A stretch of DNA of 64,000 nucleotides from Vibrio sp. SS-MA-C1-2 (GCF_021513135.1 NZ_CP090980.1:558001-622000), one strand, 5' to 3'; counted from the stretch's first letter, positions 1 through 9,356 are shown. Translations and numbers: made by a program. The notes: a model not told the origin generated them from the letters alone.

Positions 1-95
1 CGATAATTAAAACTCTTCTTCTGCTTTTTAAACTTGGATAACATAAAGTAGAAAGCAAAAAAGAGAAGACTTAACATAATAAACGCCATACTCAT
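1..95 (-). CDS. N-terminus of a small membrane protein, cut by window edge
   Basis: Reading leftward from an ATG at 95 there is an open frame to the window edge (31 codons). It encodes one hydrophobic segment (about residues 3-20, rich in F, L and M) followed by a lysine-rich stretch, as in a single-pass inner-membrane protein with a cytoplasmic basic tail. A GAGG ribosome binding site lies 7 bases upstream of the ATG, and an in-frame stop lies just before that, so the start is well fixed. I do not recognise the family, and the C-terminus is outside the window. Confidence 0.45.
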   Translation of the reverse strand, partial: MSMAFIMLSLLFFAFYFMLSKFKKQKKSFNY

Positions 96-442
96 CAGTA
101 CACCTCAACAATCCATAAATAATTAATAATAAAGAAAAATTTTATGCGGTTATTATAGATTTGAGAAAAAGATATTCAACATTATCAAGCAAAGAGGAAA
201 TTAAATTCATATCACAATTCCAACATAAAATATTAATTTCATTGTGAGTTAATTAACACAAATAAAGGTTAATTTATTAATTAAATAATTAAAGGTCTCA
301 ATTTTACATCATTAATAAATATAAAATATTAGTCACCTTTTTGATATAAATCAATATTAATAAGACGTAGATATAAATCCTGTCTTATATCATTATTATT
401 AATAGTGATAAACAAAGTAAATAAAGATAATTGAGAGGAAAA

Positions 443-482
443 TAAAAAGCCAACCACCTAAAGAATTAGACAGTTGGCAATA
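443..482 (-). terminator. Terminator of glgCA
   Basis: On the minus strand a GCCAAC / GTTGGC stem closes an 18-nt loop and is followed by a T-rich run, directly downstream of the glgA stop. The remaining sequence from about 96 to 442 is AT-rich and I see no gene in it. Confidence 0.7.
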
Positions 483-506
483 ACAAAGGAATGAAAAATA
501 TAAATA

Positions 507-1970
507 TTAAACTAGCTGCTTATATAGCGCATGATACTCTTTTGCGACATCACTCCAAAGGAATTTTTTCCCCATCGCTCGTAATTGAACTTGACGGAAT
601 TCATTCTTCTCTTGGATATAGAAAAGTAAGCTTCGTTGTAGGGTCACTAACAGCGTCATTGGCTCAGGAGTTAGGAAGCTAAAACCTGTTGCTTCTTCTG
701 GTTCATTATCAAAATCAATCACCGTATCGGCTAAACCACCGACAGCTCGTACGATAGGTAACGTTCCATACACCATGCTATAAAGTTGATTTAAACCACA
801 AGGTTCAAATAAAGATGGCATCATAAAGAAGTCTGAACCAGCTTCAACCCAGTGGGCTAAACGGTTGTTATAAGCTTCAACAAATGCCAACTTATTTGGG
901 TATTGAGCAGCAATGGCATGCAACTCTTTTGCTAATACCGGATCACCTGTCCCGACAATCACCACTTGAACTTGATTCTTCAAGAATTCAGTCAGGATCG
1001 GTAGTAGAAAATGAATACCTTTTTGTTCGGTTAAACGACAAACCATCCCATAAATAGGAATATCACCAACAGGGAGTCCCACTTCGGCTTGTAAGGCCTT
1101 TTTGCAAGCATTCTTACCACGAACCATACTATTTAAATTAGCACGATATTTTTGTGGAATGTCTTTATCTAACTCTGGGTTCCAGTCGCCATAATCACAA
1201 CCATTAATAATCCCAGAAAGATCATCACGGCGGCTAGCAAACTGATCAGACAGACCATGAGCACCAAGATAGGACGTTAACTCTTCAGCATAAGTCGGGC
1301 TAACGGCATTGATCTTATCGGCACATAAAACGCCAGCTTTAAGGAAGTTAACGTAATCGATATGTTGTTCAAATTGCAGATTAAAGTTTGCCAATAACTC
1401 AGGAATGAATTTAAGCTCATAATAGGAGTAAATCCCCTGAAATACCGCATTATGAATCGTAATAACACTTTTACTATTTTGATAAAAAGCACTATCTTGG
1501 TAGCGATATTTAAGTAAATAAGGAACTAACCCGGTATGCCAGTCATTACAGTGAACGATATCTGGTTTAAACCCGATCTGTTCAGCACAATCTAATGCGG
1601 CAGCACTAAAGAAAGCAAAACGCTCGCCGTTATCCTGATATGCTTGATTATTTTCAGCATAAAGCTCTTTACGATCATAGTACTGGCTAGCATCGATACC
1701 ATAAACTAAAGTTTGATCAAGCTGCATTTCCATCAAGTTATAATCTTGCTCAGGAGAGCCAGAAAAACTCGGCAATGTGCATGCTTTAACTAATTTTGCT
1801 TGTTCACGATTCTTAATTGAACGATAGAAAGGCATTACAACACGGACATCATGTCCTTGTTCAATTAATGCTTGCGGCAGAGACTTAGCAACATCTGCTA
1901 AGCCTCCAGTTTTCGCTAACCCTTCAACTTCAGATGCAATAAAAAGAATCTTCAATTGTTTAGAAGCCAA
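507..1970 (-). CDS. glgA: Glycogen synthase (ADP-glucose type)
   Basis: Transfers glucose from ADP-glucose to the growing alpha-1,4-glucan in the cytoplasm. The 487 residues match the usual length of bacterial GT5 glycogen synthases. The N-terminal KTGGLADV motif (residues 20-27) is the ADP-glucose binding loop, and the C-terminal GT-B domain carries the EPCGLNQLYSMVYGTLP region with the catalytic acidic residue. The start overlaps the end of glgC by 11 bases, so the two are translationally coupled in one operon, glgC first. A hairpin terminator follows the stop. Nothing in the sequence suggests loss of function. Confidence 0.96.
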   Translation of the reverse strand: MASKQLKILFIASEVEGLAKTGGLADVAKSLPQALIEQGHDVRVVMPFYRSIKNREQAKLVKACTLPSFSGSPEQDYNLMEMQLDQTLVYGIDASQYYDRKELYAENNQAYQDNGERFAFFSAAALDCAEQIGFKPDIVHCNDWHTGLVPYLLKYRYQDSAFYQNSKSVITIHNAVFQGIYSYYELKFIPELLANFNLQFEQHIDYVNFLKAGVLCADKINAVSPTYAEELTSYLGAHGLSDQFASRRDDLSGIINGCDYGDWNPELDKDIPQKYRANLNSMVRGKNACKKALQAEVGLPVGDIPIYGMVCRLTEQKGIHFLLPILTEFLKNQVQVVIVGTGDPVLAKELHAIAAQYPNKLAFVEAYNNRLAHWVEAGSDFFMMPSLFEPCGLNQLYSMVYGTLPIVRAVGGLADTVIDFDNEPEEATGFSFLTPEPMTLLVTLQRSLLFYIQEKNEFRQVQLRAMGKKFLWSDVAKEYHALYKQLV

Positions 1971-3177
1971 CTTTCATTCCTTTTTCAATCACAACAATAC
2001 CTTCATCTGAAACATGAAAACGCTGACGATCCTCTTCAATATTCTCGCCAATCACCGTGCCTGGGGCAATTTCAACATATTTATCGATAATGGCACGCTT
2101 AATTACGCAGTTTGCACCAATCTTCACATCACCAAGAAGAACAGATTCAGTGACTATTGAGCCTTCTGCCACATTCGAGCGGAAACCTAAAACAGAATGG
2201 TCAATTTGTGCCGCTTGAATATAACTACCCGCAGAAACTAAACTGTTGTGAACTTCAGCACGAACCCCATTCTTATCAATAAAGGTGGCAGGTGGTAACG
2301 CTGGGTAATGTGTATGTAGCGGATGCTTACGGTTATACAGTGTAAACGGTGCATCATCCATTAGCAGATCCATATGTGCCTGCCAGTAAGAGTGGATAGT
2401 ACCAACATCACGCCAGTAAACCGTTTTCTTTTCCCCATCAATGTAGTGAGTGCTGAAGTCATAAACATAAACAGGGTTATTAGGGAATAATTTAGGAATG
2501 ATATCGTGACCAAAGTCATGAGTCGAATTCTCATCCGCGGCATCTTCTTCTAGTTCACGGTATAGCGTTTTTGCTTCAAAGACATAGTTACCCATAGATA
2601 CTAACGCGTGATCAGGATCATTTGGTAGTGATTTTGGATTTGCTGGTTTCTCTTCAAATCCGATCATACGACCGTCTTCATTGACTTCGATAACACCAAA
2701 AGAAGACGCTTCGCTCAACGGCATACGAATCGCTGAAACCGTTAACACAGCCGACTTTTCTTTATGGAAATCAATCATCTGACGAATATCCATTTTATAA
2801 ATATGATCACTACCGAAAATACATACATGTTCAGGTTGTGCATTTTGCATGAAAGTCATATTTTGATAAATCGCATCCGCCGTTCCTTCATACCAGTTTT
2901 TACCGGTACGCATCTGCGCAGGAATTGGATCGATAAAGCGATCGGTGATAGTCGAAACCGTCCACGCTTTCTTCATGTGCCCATAAAGAGATTGTGATTT
3001 AAATTGCGTTAAAACGTAAACTCGCATTAAATCGGCATTAATGAAGTTATTCAATGCAAAATCAATCAGGCGATAACTACCACCAAACGGCACTGCAGGT
3101 TTTGTTCGAGAGTTTGTTAATGGACGTAAACGAGAGCCTTCGCCACCCGCAAGTACCATACCTAAAATTCCAGCCAT
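1960..3177 (-). CDS. glgC: Glucose-1-phosphate adenylyltransferase (ADP-glucose pyrophosphorylase)
   Basis: Makes ADP-glucose from ATP and glucose-1-phosphate, the committed step of bacterial glycogen synthesis. It has 405 residues, which is normal for the family. The nucleotidyltransferase signature LAGGEGSRLRPLT is at residues 9-21 and the FEEKPANP sugar-phosphate region near residue 175. The C-terminal third shows the hexapeptide-like pattern of a left-handed beta-helix. It is the first gene of the glgCA operon and is divergent from a LysR-type regulator at 3418, with a perfect palindrome in the 240-bp shared control region. Confidence 0.97.
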   Translation of the reverse strand: MAGILGMVLAGGEGSRLRPLTNSRTKPAVPFGGSYRLIDFALNNFINADLMRVYVLTQFKSQSLYGHMKKAWTVSTITDRFIDPIPAQMRTGKNWYEGTADAIYQNMTFMQNAQPEHVCIFGSDHIYKMDIRQMIDFHKEKSAVLTVSAIRMPLSEASSFGVIEVNEDGRMIGFEEKPANPKSLPNDPDHALVSMGNYVFEAKTLYRELEEDAADENSTHDFGHDIIPKLFPNNPVYVYDFSTHYIDGEKKTVYWRDVGTIHSYWQAHMDLLMDDAPFTLYNRKHPLHTHYPALPPATFIDKNGVRAEVHNSLVSAGSYIQAAQIDHSVLGFRSNVAEGSIVTESVLLGDVKIGANCVIKRAIIDKYVEIAPGTVIGENIEEDRQRFHVSDEGIVVIEKGMKVGF

Positions 3178-3294
3178 ATCTAATTCCTTCTAAATAAAAT
3201 TTTTATCTGTTTATAATTATTGTTTTTTTGTTAATAAACCTATTGGTTTGATCTTATTTATAATAACAAAATTTCTTGTAAACAAAAATCACTG

Positions 3295-3315
3295 TTTTGT
3301 AAATTATTTACAAAA
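3295..3315. promoter_or_regulatory. Perfect 10-1-10 palindrome between glgC and a LysR gene
   Basis: TTTTGTAAAT and its exact reverse complement ATTTACAAAA flank a single T. It sits in the divergent control region, 118 bases from glgC and 103 from the LysR start. It could be an operator for the adjacent LysR protein (the T-N11-A type arrangement is present) or for another repressor. It is not the parS2 palindrome, whose half-sites are arranged the other way round. Confidence 0.45.
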
Positions 3316-3417
3316 ATGAAACAATATTCATAATATCAATGCGTTTGCTCAAGAAAACAATCATATTACAAATAAAAAAGTGATAAGCTGGATATTTGTC
3401 ACACAATAAAAGTCAGT

Positions 3418-4341
3418 ATGTCATTAGATAATATCAACCTACTAGCCCTTAGGCGGAACAACCTTAACCTTCTGATAAAACTATCTATTTTATTGAAAGC
3501 CAAGCAAGTATCAATGGCTGCAAATCAATTGGGTATTTCTCAATCGGCAATGAGCCATATCTTAAATCAGGGAAGAGATCTTTTTAATGATCCCTTACTG
3601 GTACGAGGTCAAAAAGAGATGTTACTGACTGATAGAGCAAAAGAGTTGCAAATTCAACTGGAGCAGCTGCTAAGTTCAGTCTCTTCGCTCTTTAAAACAA
3701 CTAAATTTGATCCTTCAGAGGCAGTTGGCAAAATACGTTTTACTCTGTGTGACTTCTCCGCTGAAAAATGCATCGCGCCTCTACTCACTTATGTTGCTGA
3801 ACTAGCTCCTCTACTCGAAATTGAGTATGTTCCTTTTATAGCCGATCCTGATTGGTTGATTCAAGAAAACAAAATTGAGCTATATATTGGCCACCCTTCT
3901 CGCTTATTAGGTATCCATCAAGAACGTATTGCTCATCACAGCTGGTGTTTTTTCGCTCAAAAAAATAAGTTATCTAGCAATCAGCTGAAGTTAGCCGCCC
4001 CTTCCGCTCAATTTAACCTCATCTCCAATCAATCTCTGTTAACGAATGACTGCCAATTTGAGTCAGAATCAATGTTGGTATTACAACATGGTTTACAGTC
4101 TGAATATTATAGCGTTCGTCTTCCTTCTCACATGGCGTATTTAATGGAAAAATTACCCAATATTGATCAGTTAGAATACACACCGAGCTCAGAAGACGAG
4201 GACATGGATATTGTTATGGCTTGGAGTGAAAAATGGCATGATAACCCTCTACATCACTGGTTTCGGAATCAATTATCACGGATCTATTTAGAACAATTAT
4301 TCCCAAATATAATCACTGAACAATCAAATGACAGAGTGTAG
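3418..4341 (+). CDS. LysR-family transcriptional regulator
   Basis: A 307-residue DNA-binding regulator with an N-terminal winged helix-turn-helix (about residues 15-70, with the typical AANQLGISQSAMSHIL recognition region) and a C-terminal substrate-binding-like effector domain. It is divergent from glgCA and followed 71 bases later by a second LysR gene in the same direction. The two proteins share architecture (for example LLxxL...ISQ/ITQxAMSxxL, and a DPLLV motif), so they look like a diverged tandem duplication. Control of glgCA is possible from position only. The effector is unknown. Confidence 0.9.
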   Translation: MSLDNINLLALRRNNLNLLIKLSILLKAKQVSMAANQLGISQSAMSHILNQGRDLFNDPLLVRGQKEMLLTDRAKELQIQLEQLLSSVSSLFKTTKFDPSEAVGKIRFTLCDFSAEKCIAPLLTYVAELAPLLEIEYVPFIADPDWLIQENKIELYIGHPSRLLGIHQERIAHHSWCFFAQKNKLSSNQLKLAAPSAQFNLISNQSLLTNDCQFESESMLVLQHGLQSEYYSVRLPSHMAYLMEKLPNIDQLEYTPSSEDEDMDIVMAWSEKWHDNPLHHWFRNQLSRIYLEQLFPNIITEQSNDRV

Positions 4342-4412
4342 ATTCTCAACAGTTTTTTAAAATCATTAGAAAATATCGTTAACAAGTAGGACTTTAAAAG
4401 GATTTATAATCA

Positions 4413-5357
4413 ATGTTTTCAACCTCATCAAAACAACTACAACAACTTGACCTCAACCTTCTTCTCGGGCTCACGATACTTTTAGAAGAGTGTCATATTA
4501 GCCATGCGGCGCAAAAGTTATGTATAACGCAGCCAGCTATGAGTCAGATGCTTGTAAAATTACGACAACTTTTTGATGATCCCCTATTAGTTAAACAGGG
4601 TAAAACCTTTACATGTTCTCCTCTTGCCAACCAATTAAAACCACAACTCCAGCAGATACTCATCCAAGCTGAGAATATTTTAAAACCGCCCCAATTTGAT
4701 CCTCAAAATAGCCAAGGAACGATCAAGTTTGCAACTCAAGACTATTCCACCAGCACGATGATTGAAGGGTTATTACGATTAATTAAGCCACAAGCCCCTA
4801 ATTTAAAATTAAAATTTGTTCGCACTACCGAGGACCTCTATCAACAATTAGAACAAGGAGAAGTTGACTTGATTATTGGGGGTCTAGATGCGCCGCCTGC
4901 GTCTATCCATGCTCGTCGAGTATTATTAGAGTCCTGTGTGGCAGTCTCTAGCCGAGATCACCCATTAGCAACTAAAAGGGGACTCACTCTTGCTGATATT
5001 GCTCAATATCCACAAGCAAAATACACCCCCAAAGGTATTAGTGAAGCAACGGTCTCACAACGCTTCAGACAACACAATCTTAAGCGTAATATTACCTTTA
5101 GATCGAGTTCAATGATGGTATTAATTGCATCATTAAAAGCAGGAAAACATGTCGGTTTTGTCGCACAAAACACCTTAACAGATGAACTCATTGAATTAGA
5201 TGTTAACTTTACCTTACCTGATTTGGACGTTTTCGTTTATTGGCATGCACGATCACACCAAAACCCACTACATCAATGGTTTCGACAGCAATTATTCAAT
5301 TTTGCCGCCAAAAGTCACCCTCAAATAAAGCAAGATAAGCTTCTAATAAATAAGTAA
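4413..5357 (+). CDS. LysR-family transcriptional regulator (second of a tandem pair)
   Basis: A 314-residue LysR regulator. The N-terminal HTH contains AAQKLCITQPAMSQMLVKL, followed by the usual FDDPLLV hinge and a periplasmic-binding-like effector domain (about residues 90-300). It is similar in layout to the gene immediately upstream, which suggests local duplication. The next gene downstream in the same direction is an AMP-forming acyl ligase, separated by 180 bases that include a shortened ERIC remnant. Target and inducer cannot be told from sequence. Confidence 0.9.
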   Translation: MFSTSSKQLQQLDLNLLLGLTILLEECHISHAAQKLCITQPAMSQMLVKLRQLFDDPLLVKQGKTFTCSPLANQLKPQLQQILIQAENILKPPQFDPQNSQGTIKFATQDYSTSTMIEGLLRLIKPQAPNLKLKFVRTTEDLYQQLEQGEVDLIIGGLDAPPASIHARRVLLESCVAVSSRDHPLATKRGLTLADIAQYPQAKYTPKGISEATVSQRFRQHNLKRNITFRSSSMMVLIASLKAGKHVGFVAQNTLTDELIELDVNFTLPDLDVFVYWHARSHQNPLHQWFRQQLFNFAAKSHPQIKQDKLLINK

Positions 5358-5446
5358 ATCGAAATTAATCTAGCCTGTAAATATTAAATATCTCTCTCAT
5401 CCGTATGAATAATGAGCATTTAACATTATAATAACATTAATGTCTG

Positions 5447-5518
5447 TATACCCCCTATAGTCGGAGTCGCTACCGTAATCACCGTACAAGCCTAGCAGCT
5501 TCAAAATAAGAAGGGGTT
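5447..5518. repeat. Shortened ERIC remnant
   Basis: Begins TATACCCC and ends with CTAGCAGCTTCAAAATAAG plus AAGGGG, matching both outer arms of the ERIC elements elsewhere in this window, with the centre deleted. Confidence 0.5.
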
Positions 5519-5537
5519 AACGTATTAGGAGATAACT

Positions 5538-7187
5538 GTGGAAAAAATATTACCAACACAAGCGTTATTACAGTGGAAGGATGAGAAACCTAATACGACG
5601 TTTCTCCGTCAGATCGATCAACGTCAATTTGTTGATTACCGCTTTCAAGATGTTGCCAATCAAGCACTCACCATAACAGCCGCATTACAAAATTTAGGTC
5701 TTGAACGCGGGGACAAAGTCGCGTTGATGTCCAAAAATTGTGCCGAATGGTTTATTACCGATTTAGCCATGATGTTTGGTGGCTTTATTAGCGTTCCGAT
5801 CTTCCCAACGGCAGGAAAAGAGACCATTGAGCATGTGTTGTCTCATAGTGAATCTAAAGTCCTATTTATTGGTAAACTCGACAGTACCAAGGTCATTGAA
5901 GAGATTGATTTAACTAATCTAACGACAATCTCTCTGCCTTATCCAACAACCTCGTGTCAGCATACTTGGCAATCACTTTTAGAGAGCAATACACCAATCA
6001 CTAATATCCAGCATCCTGAATTCAAGGATGTTATGTCTATTGTATATACATCTGGTACCTCAGGACTCCCTAAAGGAGCGGTGCTAACCTATGAAGGGTT
6101 TTCATGGACATCAATCCAGTTGATTAAACATCTGCAATTAGCTGACAATGAACGCCTATTTAGTTATCTACCACTGGCACATATTACTGAACGTGTATAC
6201 ATTCTAGGTACCTCTGTGATTGGAGGGGTTCAAGTTGCATTCCCTGAGTCATTAGAGACCTTTATTGATGATGTCAAGATGCAAAGGCCGACGCTCTTTG
6301 TTTCGGTTCCTAGACTTTGGACACTATTCCAACAACGTATTCTTGAAAAACTGCCACAAAAGAAACTGAACTTTCTACTCAAAATTCCATTTGTCTCCTC
6401 TTTAATTAAGAAGAAACTAGCAGACGGTTTAGGACTTGATCAGGCGAGAGTGCTCGGTTGTGGATCAGCCCCCGTATCAGCAGGATTATTACGTTGGTAT
6501 GAATCGATCGGACTGAACATCACTGAAGCTTGGGGAATGACCGAATCTTTTGCATACGGGACGATTAACTACCCATTTAACAGCGATAAAATAGGCACTG
6601 TCGGTCATGCTAGTCTCGGTGTAGAAATTAAAATTGCCGAAGAAGATGGGGAAATTCTTGTTCGAAGCGAAGGGTTATTTGCCGGTTATTATAAAAACCC
6701 TGAAGCGACAGCTGAAACGATTATTGATGGTTGGCTCCACACAGGAGATATTGGCTCATTAGATAATCAAGGTTACCTCTCAATCCAAGGACGAAAAAAT
6801 GATACCTTTAAAACAGCCAAAGGTAAGTTTGTCTCTCCTGTACCGATTGAGAAACGTATTTTTGAATTAACAAAAATTGAACAGCTTTGTGTGGTTGGAT
6901 CGGGGATGCCAGGACCCATTTTGCTCGCTATCCCCCACCACTTTCCCAATTTTGATCGACAACGTTATTTGAAGAAACTGAATCGCGCGTTAAAACAGAT
7001 CAATAGTGAACTAGAATCACACGCAAAAATTCGAGGTATTTTAGTGATTGATGAACCATGGAGCATTGATAATGGCATCTTAACACCAACACTTAAAATT
7101 CGTCGTCATATGTTAGAGAAGAACTATCACGATATAGGGCTAAATTGGCCGAATGATAAACAGGTTATCTGGGAGGATGAACTGTAA
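5538..7187 (+). CDS. AMP-forming acyl-CoA synthetase family protein
   Basis: A 549-residue adenylate-forming enzyme that probably activates a fatty or other carboxylic acid with ATP and CoA. The ATP-binding P-loop YTSGTSGLPKGAVLT lies near residue 172. AWGMTES (about 330) and GWLHTGDIG (about 397) are the A5 and A7 motifs, and the hinge continues into the mobile C-terminal domain with a lysine-rich GRKNDTFKTAKGKFV segment. Translation starts at a GTG after AGGAG. The protein resembles long-chain acyl-CoA ligases of the FadD/FAA type but is not clearly FadD. It stands alone, so the substrate is unknown. Confidence 0.88.
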   Translation: MEKILPTQALLQWKDEKPNTTFLRQIDQRQFVDYRFQDVANQALTITAALQNLGLERGDKVALMSKNCAEWFITDLAMMFGGFISVPIFPTAGKETIEHVLSHSESKVLFIGKLDSTKVIEEIDLTNLTTISLPYPTTSCQHTWQSLLESNTPITNIQHPEFKDVMSIVYTSGTSGLPKGAVLTYEGFSWTSIQLIKHLQLADNERLFSYLPLAHITERVYILGTSVIGGVQVAFPESLETFIDDVKMQRPTLFVSVPRLWTLFQQRILEKLPQKKLNFLLKIPFVSSLIKKKLADGLGLDQARVLGCGSAPVSAGLLRWYESIGLNITEAWGMTESFAYGTINYPFNSDKIGTVGHASLGVEIKIAEEDGEILVRSEGLFAGYYKNPEATAETIIDGWLHTGDIGSLDNQGYLSIQGRKNDTFKTAKGKFVSPVPIEKRIFELTKIEQLCVVGSGMPGPILLAIPHHFPNFDRQRYLKKLNRALKQINSELESHAKIRGILVIDEPWSIDNGILTPTLKIRRHMLEKNYHDIGLNWPNDKQVIWEDEL

Positions 7188-7224
7188 CGGCTGACTCACT
7201 CTTCCTACCTCATGCATTACCTAC

Positions 7225-7263
7225 CGGGCTTGGCGTTGTTCTTCGATGATAATATCAAGCCCG
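7225..7263. other. Hairpin downstream of acyl-CoA ligase gene
   Basis: CGGGCTTG and CAAGCCCG form a perfect 8-bp stem 37 bases after the stop codon. No T-run follows, so it may be an RNA-stabilising hairpin or a Rho-dependent end. The rest of 7188-7579 holds a decayed ERIC element and no gene. Confidence 0.35.
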
Positions 7264-7305
7264 AAAGAGGCACCACAGTAAGTTATCTCGTCTAATAGTC
7301 ACCAA

Positions 7306-7415
7306 TATACCTAGAATAATTGGAGCGGCTAGTAGATGGAAAATGCGAGAGACTCTATATGATTGGGGCGAACAAATTTGGTCAACAACTTGCAGCTTCA
7401 AGTATGCAGAATATA
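7306..7415. repeat. ERIC element, degenerate
   Basis: Matches the local ERIC consensus from ATACCtagAaTAATTGGAG through GATTGGGGCGAA to CAGCTTCAAGTATG, with many substitutions and a deletion. The two short opposed ORFs across it are by-products. Confidence 0.7.
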
Positions 7416-7579
7416 ACTCAATACGGAAACACAATAATAACACCCAAACCAGAAACGAGAACATCTCACCAAATTTATATACATATTCAAAGGAACTAAA
7501 TATAAGTTTCAGCATTAATCAATAGCATCTCCACACATATCCCTTTACAATTAGGTCAATTACTTTAAGGAGATATCTT

Positions 7580-7873
7580 ATGACTGATCAAGTAGAAGCA
7601 CCATGTGAAGCTTGCGGCTGTGCAGGCGAAATGGGCTTTATTATTAAAGCTGGAGACGAAGTGGCAACCGTCACTATTTTTGCTAACGGAGCAAATGTTT
7701 TACTCGCTGAGCTAGAACAGTACCTTGCTATCGCTCGCGAAGTTAACGCTAACATGGAATACGAAGCAACCGCTGTTGATGAAAACAGTACTCAGCTTGA
7801 TGCGCGTATTCAATTTGAATGTAGCGCAGAAAAAATCATTTTTGAATTAAAGAGTCGCTCTTTAAATCGATAA
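7580..7873 (+). CDS. YfcZ/YiiS (DUF406) family protein
   Basis: A 97-residue acidic cytoplasmic protein of unknown function. The N-terminus has a conserved Cys pair in CEACGCAGEMGF, typical of the YfcZ/YiiS family, followed by a small alpha/beta domain with no membrane segment. AAGGAG sits 8 bases before the ATG, so expression is probably good. It stands alone, followed by a strong terminator. The family call rests on length and on the N-terminal Cys-rich motif. No biochemical role is established. Confidence 0.85.
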   Translation: MTDQVEAPCEACGCAGEMGFIIKAGDEVATVTIFANGANVLLAELEQYLAIAREVNANMEYEATAVDENSTQLDARIQFECSAEKIIFELKSRSLNR

Positions 7874-7948
7874 GCTGATAAACCAATATTATTTATAAGA
7901 GTATTACTTAAAAAGTATTACCCTAAATAATATTGGCTAGAAGCAAAT

Positions 7949-8008
7949 AAAAAAGCGTCGTTATTATCATTCTGTATTTTACAGTTGGATAATAATGGCG
8001 CTTTTTTA
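7949..8008 (+). terminator. Rho-independent terminator
   Basis: AAAAAGCGTCGTTATTATC pairs with GATAATAATGGCGCTTTTTT (one wobble region) around a loop, ending in a T-run. It follows the YfcZ-like gene. Confidence 0.8.
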
Positions 8009-8023
8009 TTATTTAGCTATAGC

Positions 8024-8151
8024 TATACCCAAAGTAATTGGAGTTGCTAGTAGGCGGCAAATGAGTGAGGCCCCATGAGTATAGGTGTTCTCTATGATTG
8101 GGGCGAACGAATGCAGCCAACAACCTAGCAACTTCAAGTAAGAAGGGTATA
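8024..8151. repeat. ERIC element, tandem copy 1 of 3
   Basis: A 128-bp near-consensus copy running TATACCCAAAGTAATTGGAG ... AAGTAAGAAGGGTATA. The whole element is an imperfect palindrome. It is joined head-to-tail to the next copy. Confidence 0.92.
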
Positions 8152-8277
8152 TAGCCAAAGTAATTGGAGCTGCGAGTAGGCGGCAAATGAGTGAGGCCCC
8201 ATGAGTATAGGTGTTCTCTATGATTGGGGCGAACGAATGCAGCCAACAACCTAGCGACTTCAAGTAAGAAGGGTATA
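8150..8277. repeat. ERIC element, tandem copy 2 of 3
   Basis: Nearly identical to copy 1 and shares the terminal TA with it, giving an exact 126-bp period. The 91- and 132-residue ORFs on the minus strand here are translations of the repeat and are not genes. Confidence 0.92.
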
Positions 8278-8404
8278 TAGCCAAAGTAATTGGAGCTGCG
8301 AGTAGGCGGCAAGTGAATGAGGCCCCATGAGTCTAGGTTTTCTATATGATTGGGGCGAATGAATATAGCCAACAACCTAGCAATTTCAAGTAAGAAAAAT
8401 ATAT
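8276..8404. repeat. ERIC element, tandem copy 3 of 3
   Basis: Third head-to-tail copy, again starting 126 bp after the previous one. It is slightly more diverged at its right end (AAGTAAGAAAAATATATA). Confidence 0.9.
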
Positions 8405-8504
8405 AAGCCATTTTTATTCAACTATAGTTATATTATCTATGAAGTTTTATTTTATATCTTCATTATTTAACATGATCAGGATAATTAAATCGATAAGGGA
8501 TACT

Positions 8505-9263
8505 ATGATTAAAAAATTACTTCCACTCACAATCCTATTTAGCCCATTAGCGACGGCTGATAACCTCATCAATTGGTGGGACATGAGTTTAACTGGATTA
8601 TATGGACAAAATTATGAATTCTCGCCATCAGATAAAGAAACAACAATAACTTTCGAAACTGCAGGTGATTGGAAATACGGAGACTGGTTTGCCTTCCAAG
8701 ATGTCTACTTCTATAACGACTCAAATACAGGCCAAGCACAATCGACTTATGGTGAGATAGGTCCACGCTTTAGTGTGAACAAAATCTTTGGCACCAATAT
8801 CCATGCCGGACCATTAACAGATGTCTCCTTAGCGTTAACCTTAGAAGAAGGCCGTGGCCCTAGTGAGAGTTTCCTTTATGGTGTCGGTTTAGACTTTGAT
8901 ATCCCCTACTTCAATTACTTCCAGTTAAATACCTATCGTCGAGAAGCATTAAATGATAGTCGTAATGAGAGTTATGGCTGGCAGTTAACACCAAGCTTTA
9001 GTGCAGACATCCCTGTCGGTAATAGCCGAATTATCGTTGACGGTTATATTGACTGGGTGTTCGCCACAGAAAAAGATGATTATAAAGAGAACTTCCACTT
9101 AAACCCTCAGGTTAAATATGATTTAGGCCAAGCAGTACTTCCATCAAATAAAAAAAATGCCCTATTAATCGGTATTGAGTACGATTATTGGAAAAATATT
9201 TATGGGAATACGGACGGTGTTGACCAAAATACCTTCTCTTTTATTATTAAGTCCCATTTTTAA
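8505..9263 (+). CDS. Tsx-like outer-membrane channel protein
   Basis: Predicted outer-membrane beta-barrel of the nucleoside-specific Tsx/OmpK family, 252 residues. I start at the ATG at 8505 because AAGGGA precedes it and the protein then opens with a signal peptide (basic MIKKLL, hydrophobic core, cleavage near ATA-DN). An upstream ATG at 8439 would add an unlikely leader. The mature N-terminus contains INWWDMSLTGLYG, and alternating aromatic strands run to a C-terminal phenylalanine (FIIKSHF), as expected for BAM recognition. Substrate specificity cannot be assigned. Confidence 0.82.
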   Translation: MIKKLLPLTILFSPLATADNLINWWDMSLTGLYGQNYEFSPSDKETTITFETAGDWKYGDWFAFQDVYFYNDSNTGQAQSTYGEIGPRFSVNKIFGTNIHAGPLTDVSLALTLEEGRGPSESFLYGVGLDFDIPYFNYFQLNTYRREALNDSRNESYGWQLTPSFSADIPVGNSRIIVDGYIDWVFATEKDDYKENFHLNPQVKYDLGQAVLPSNKKNALLIGIEYDYWKNIYGNTDGVDQNTFSFIIKSHF

Positions 9264-9290
9264 AAAGTAAAATCCATTCTATGCCTATAA

Positions 9291-9323
9291 AAAAAACCAT
9301 AACTTCAAGTTATGGTTTTTTAT
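9291..9323. terminator. Bidirectional terminator
   Basis: AAAAACCATAACTT and AAGTTATGGTTTTT form a perfect stem between the convergent porin and XdhC genes, A-rich on one side and T-rich on the other. Confidence 0.88.
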
Positions 9324-9356
9324 TTATTACTAATGATAACGAGAAGACTAAAAAAG

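Noticed and set aside
491-682. 63-residue ORF on the plus strand
   Set aside because: Lies antisense to the 3' end of glgA, which has strong family evidence. No ribosome site or recognisable motif.
8009-8411. 91- and 132-residue repetitive ORFs on the minus strand
   Set aside because: They are translations of three tandem ERIC elements. The apparent protein repeats (LLEVARLLAAFVRPNH) simply reflect the DNA repeat.
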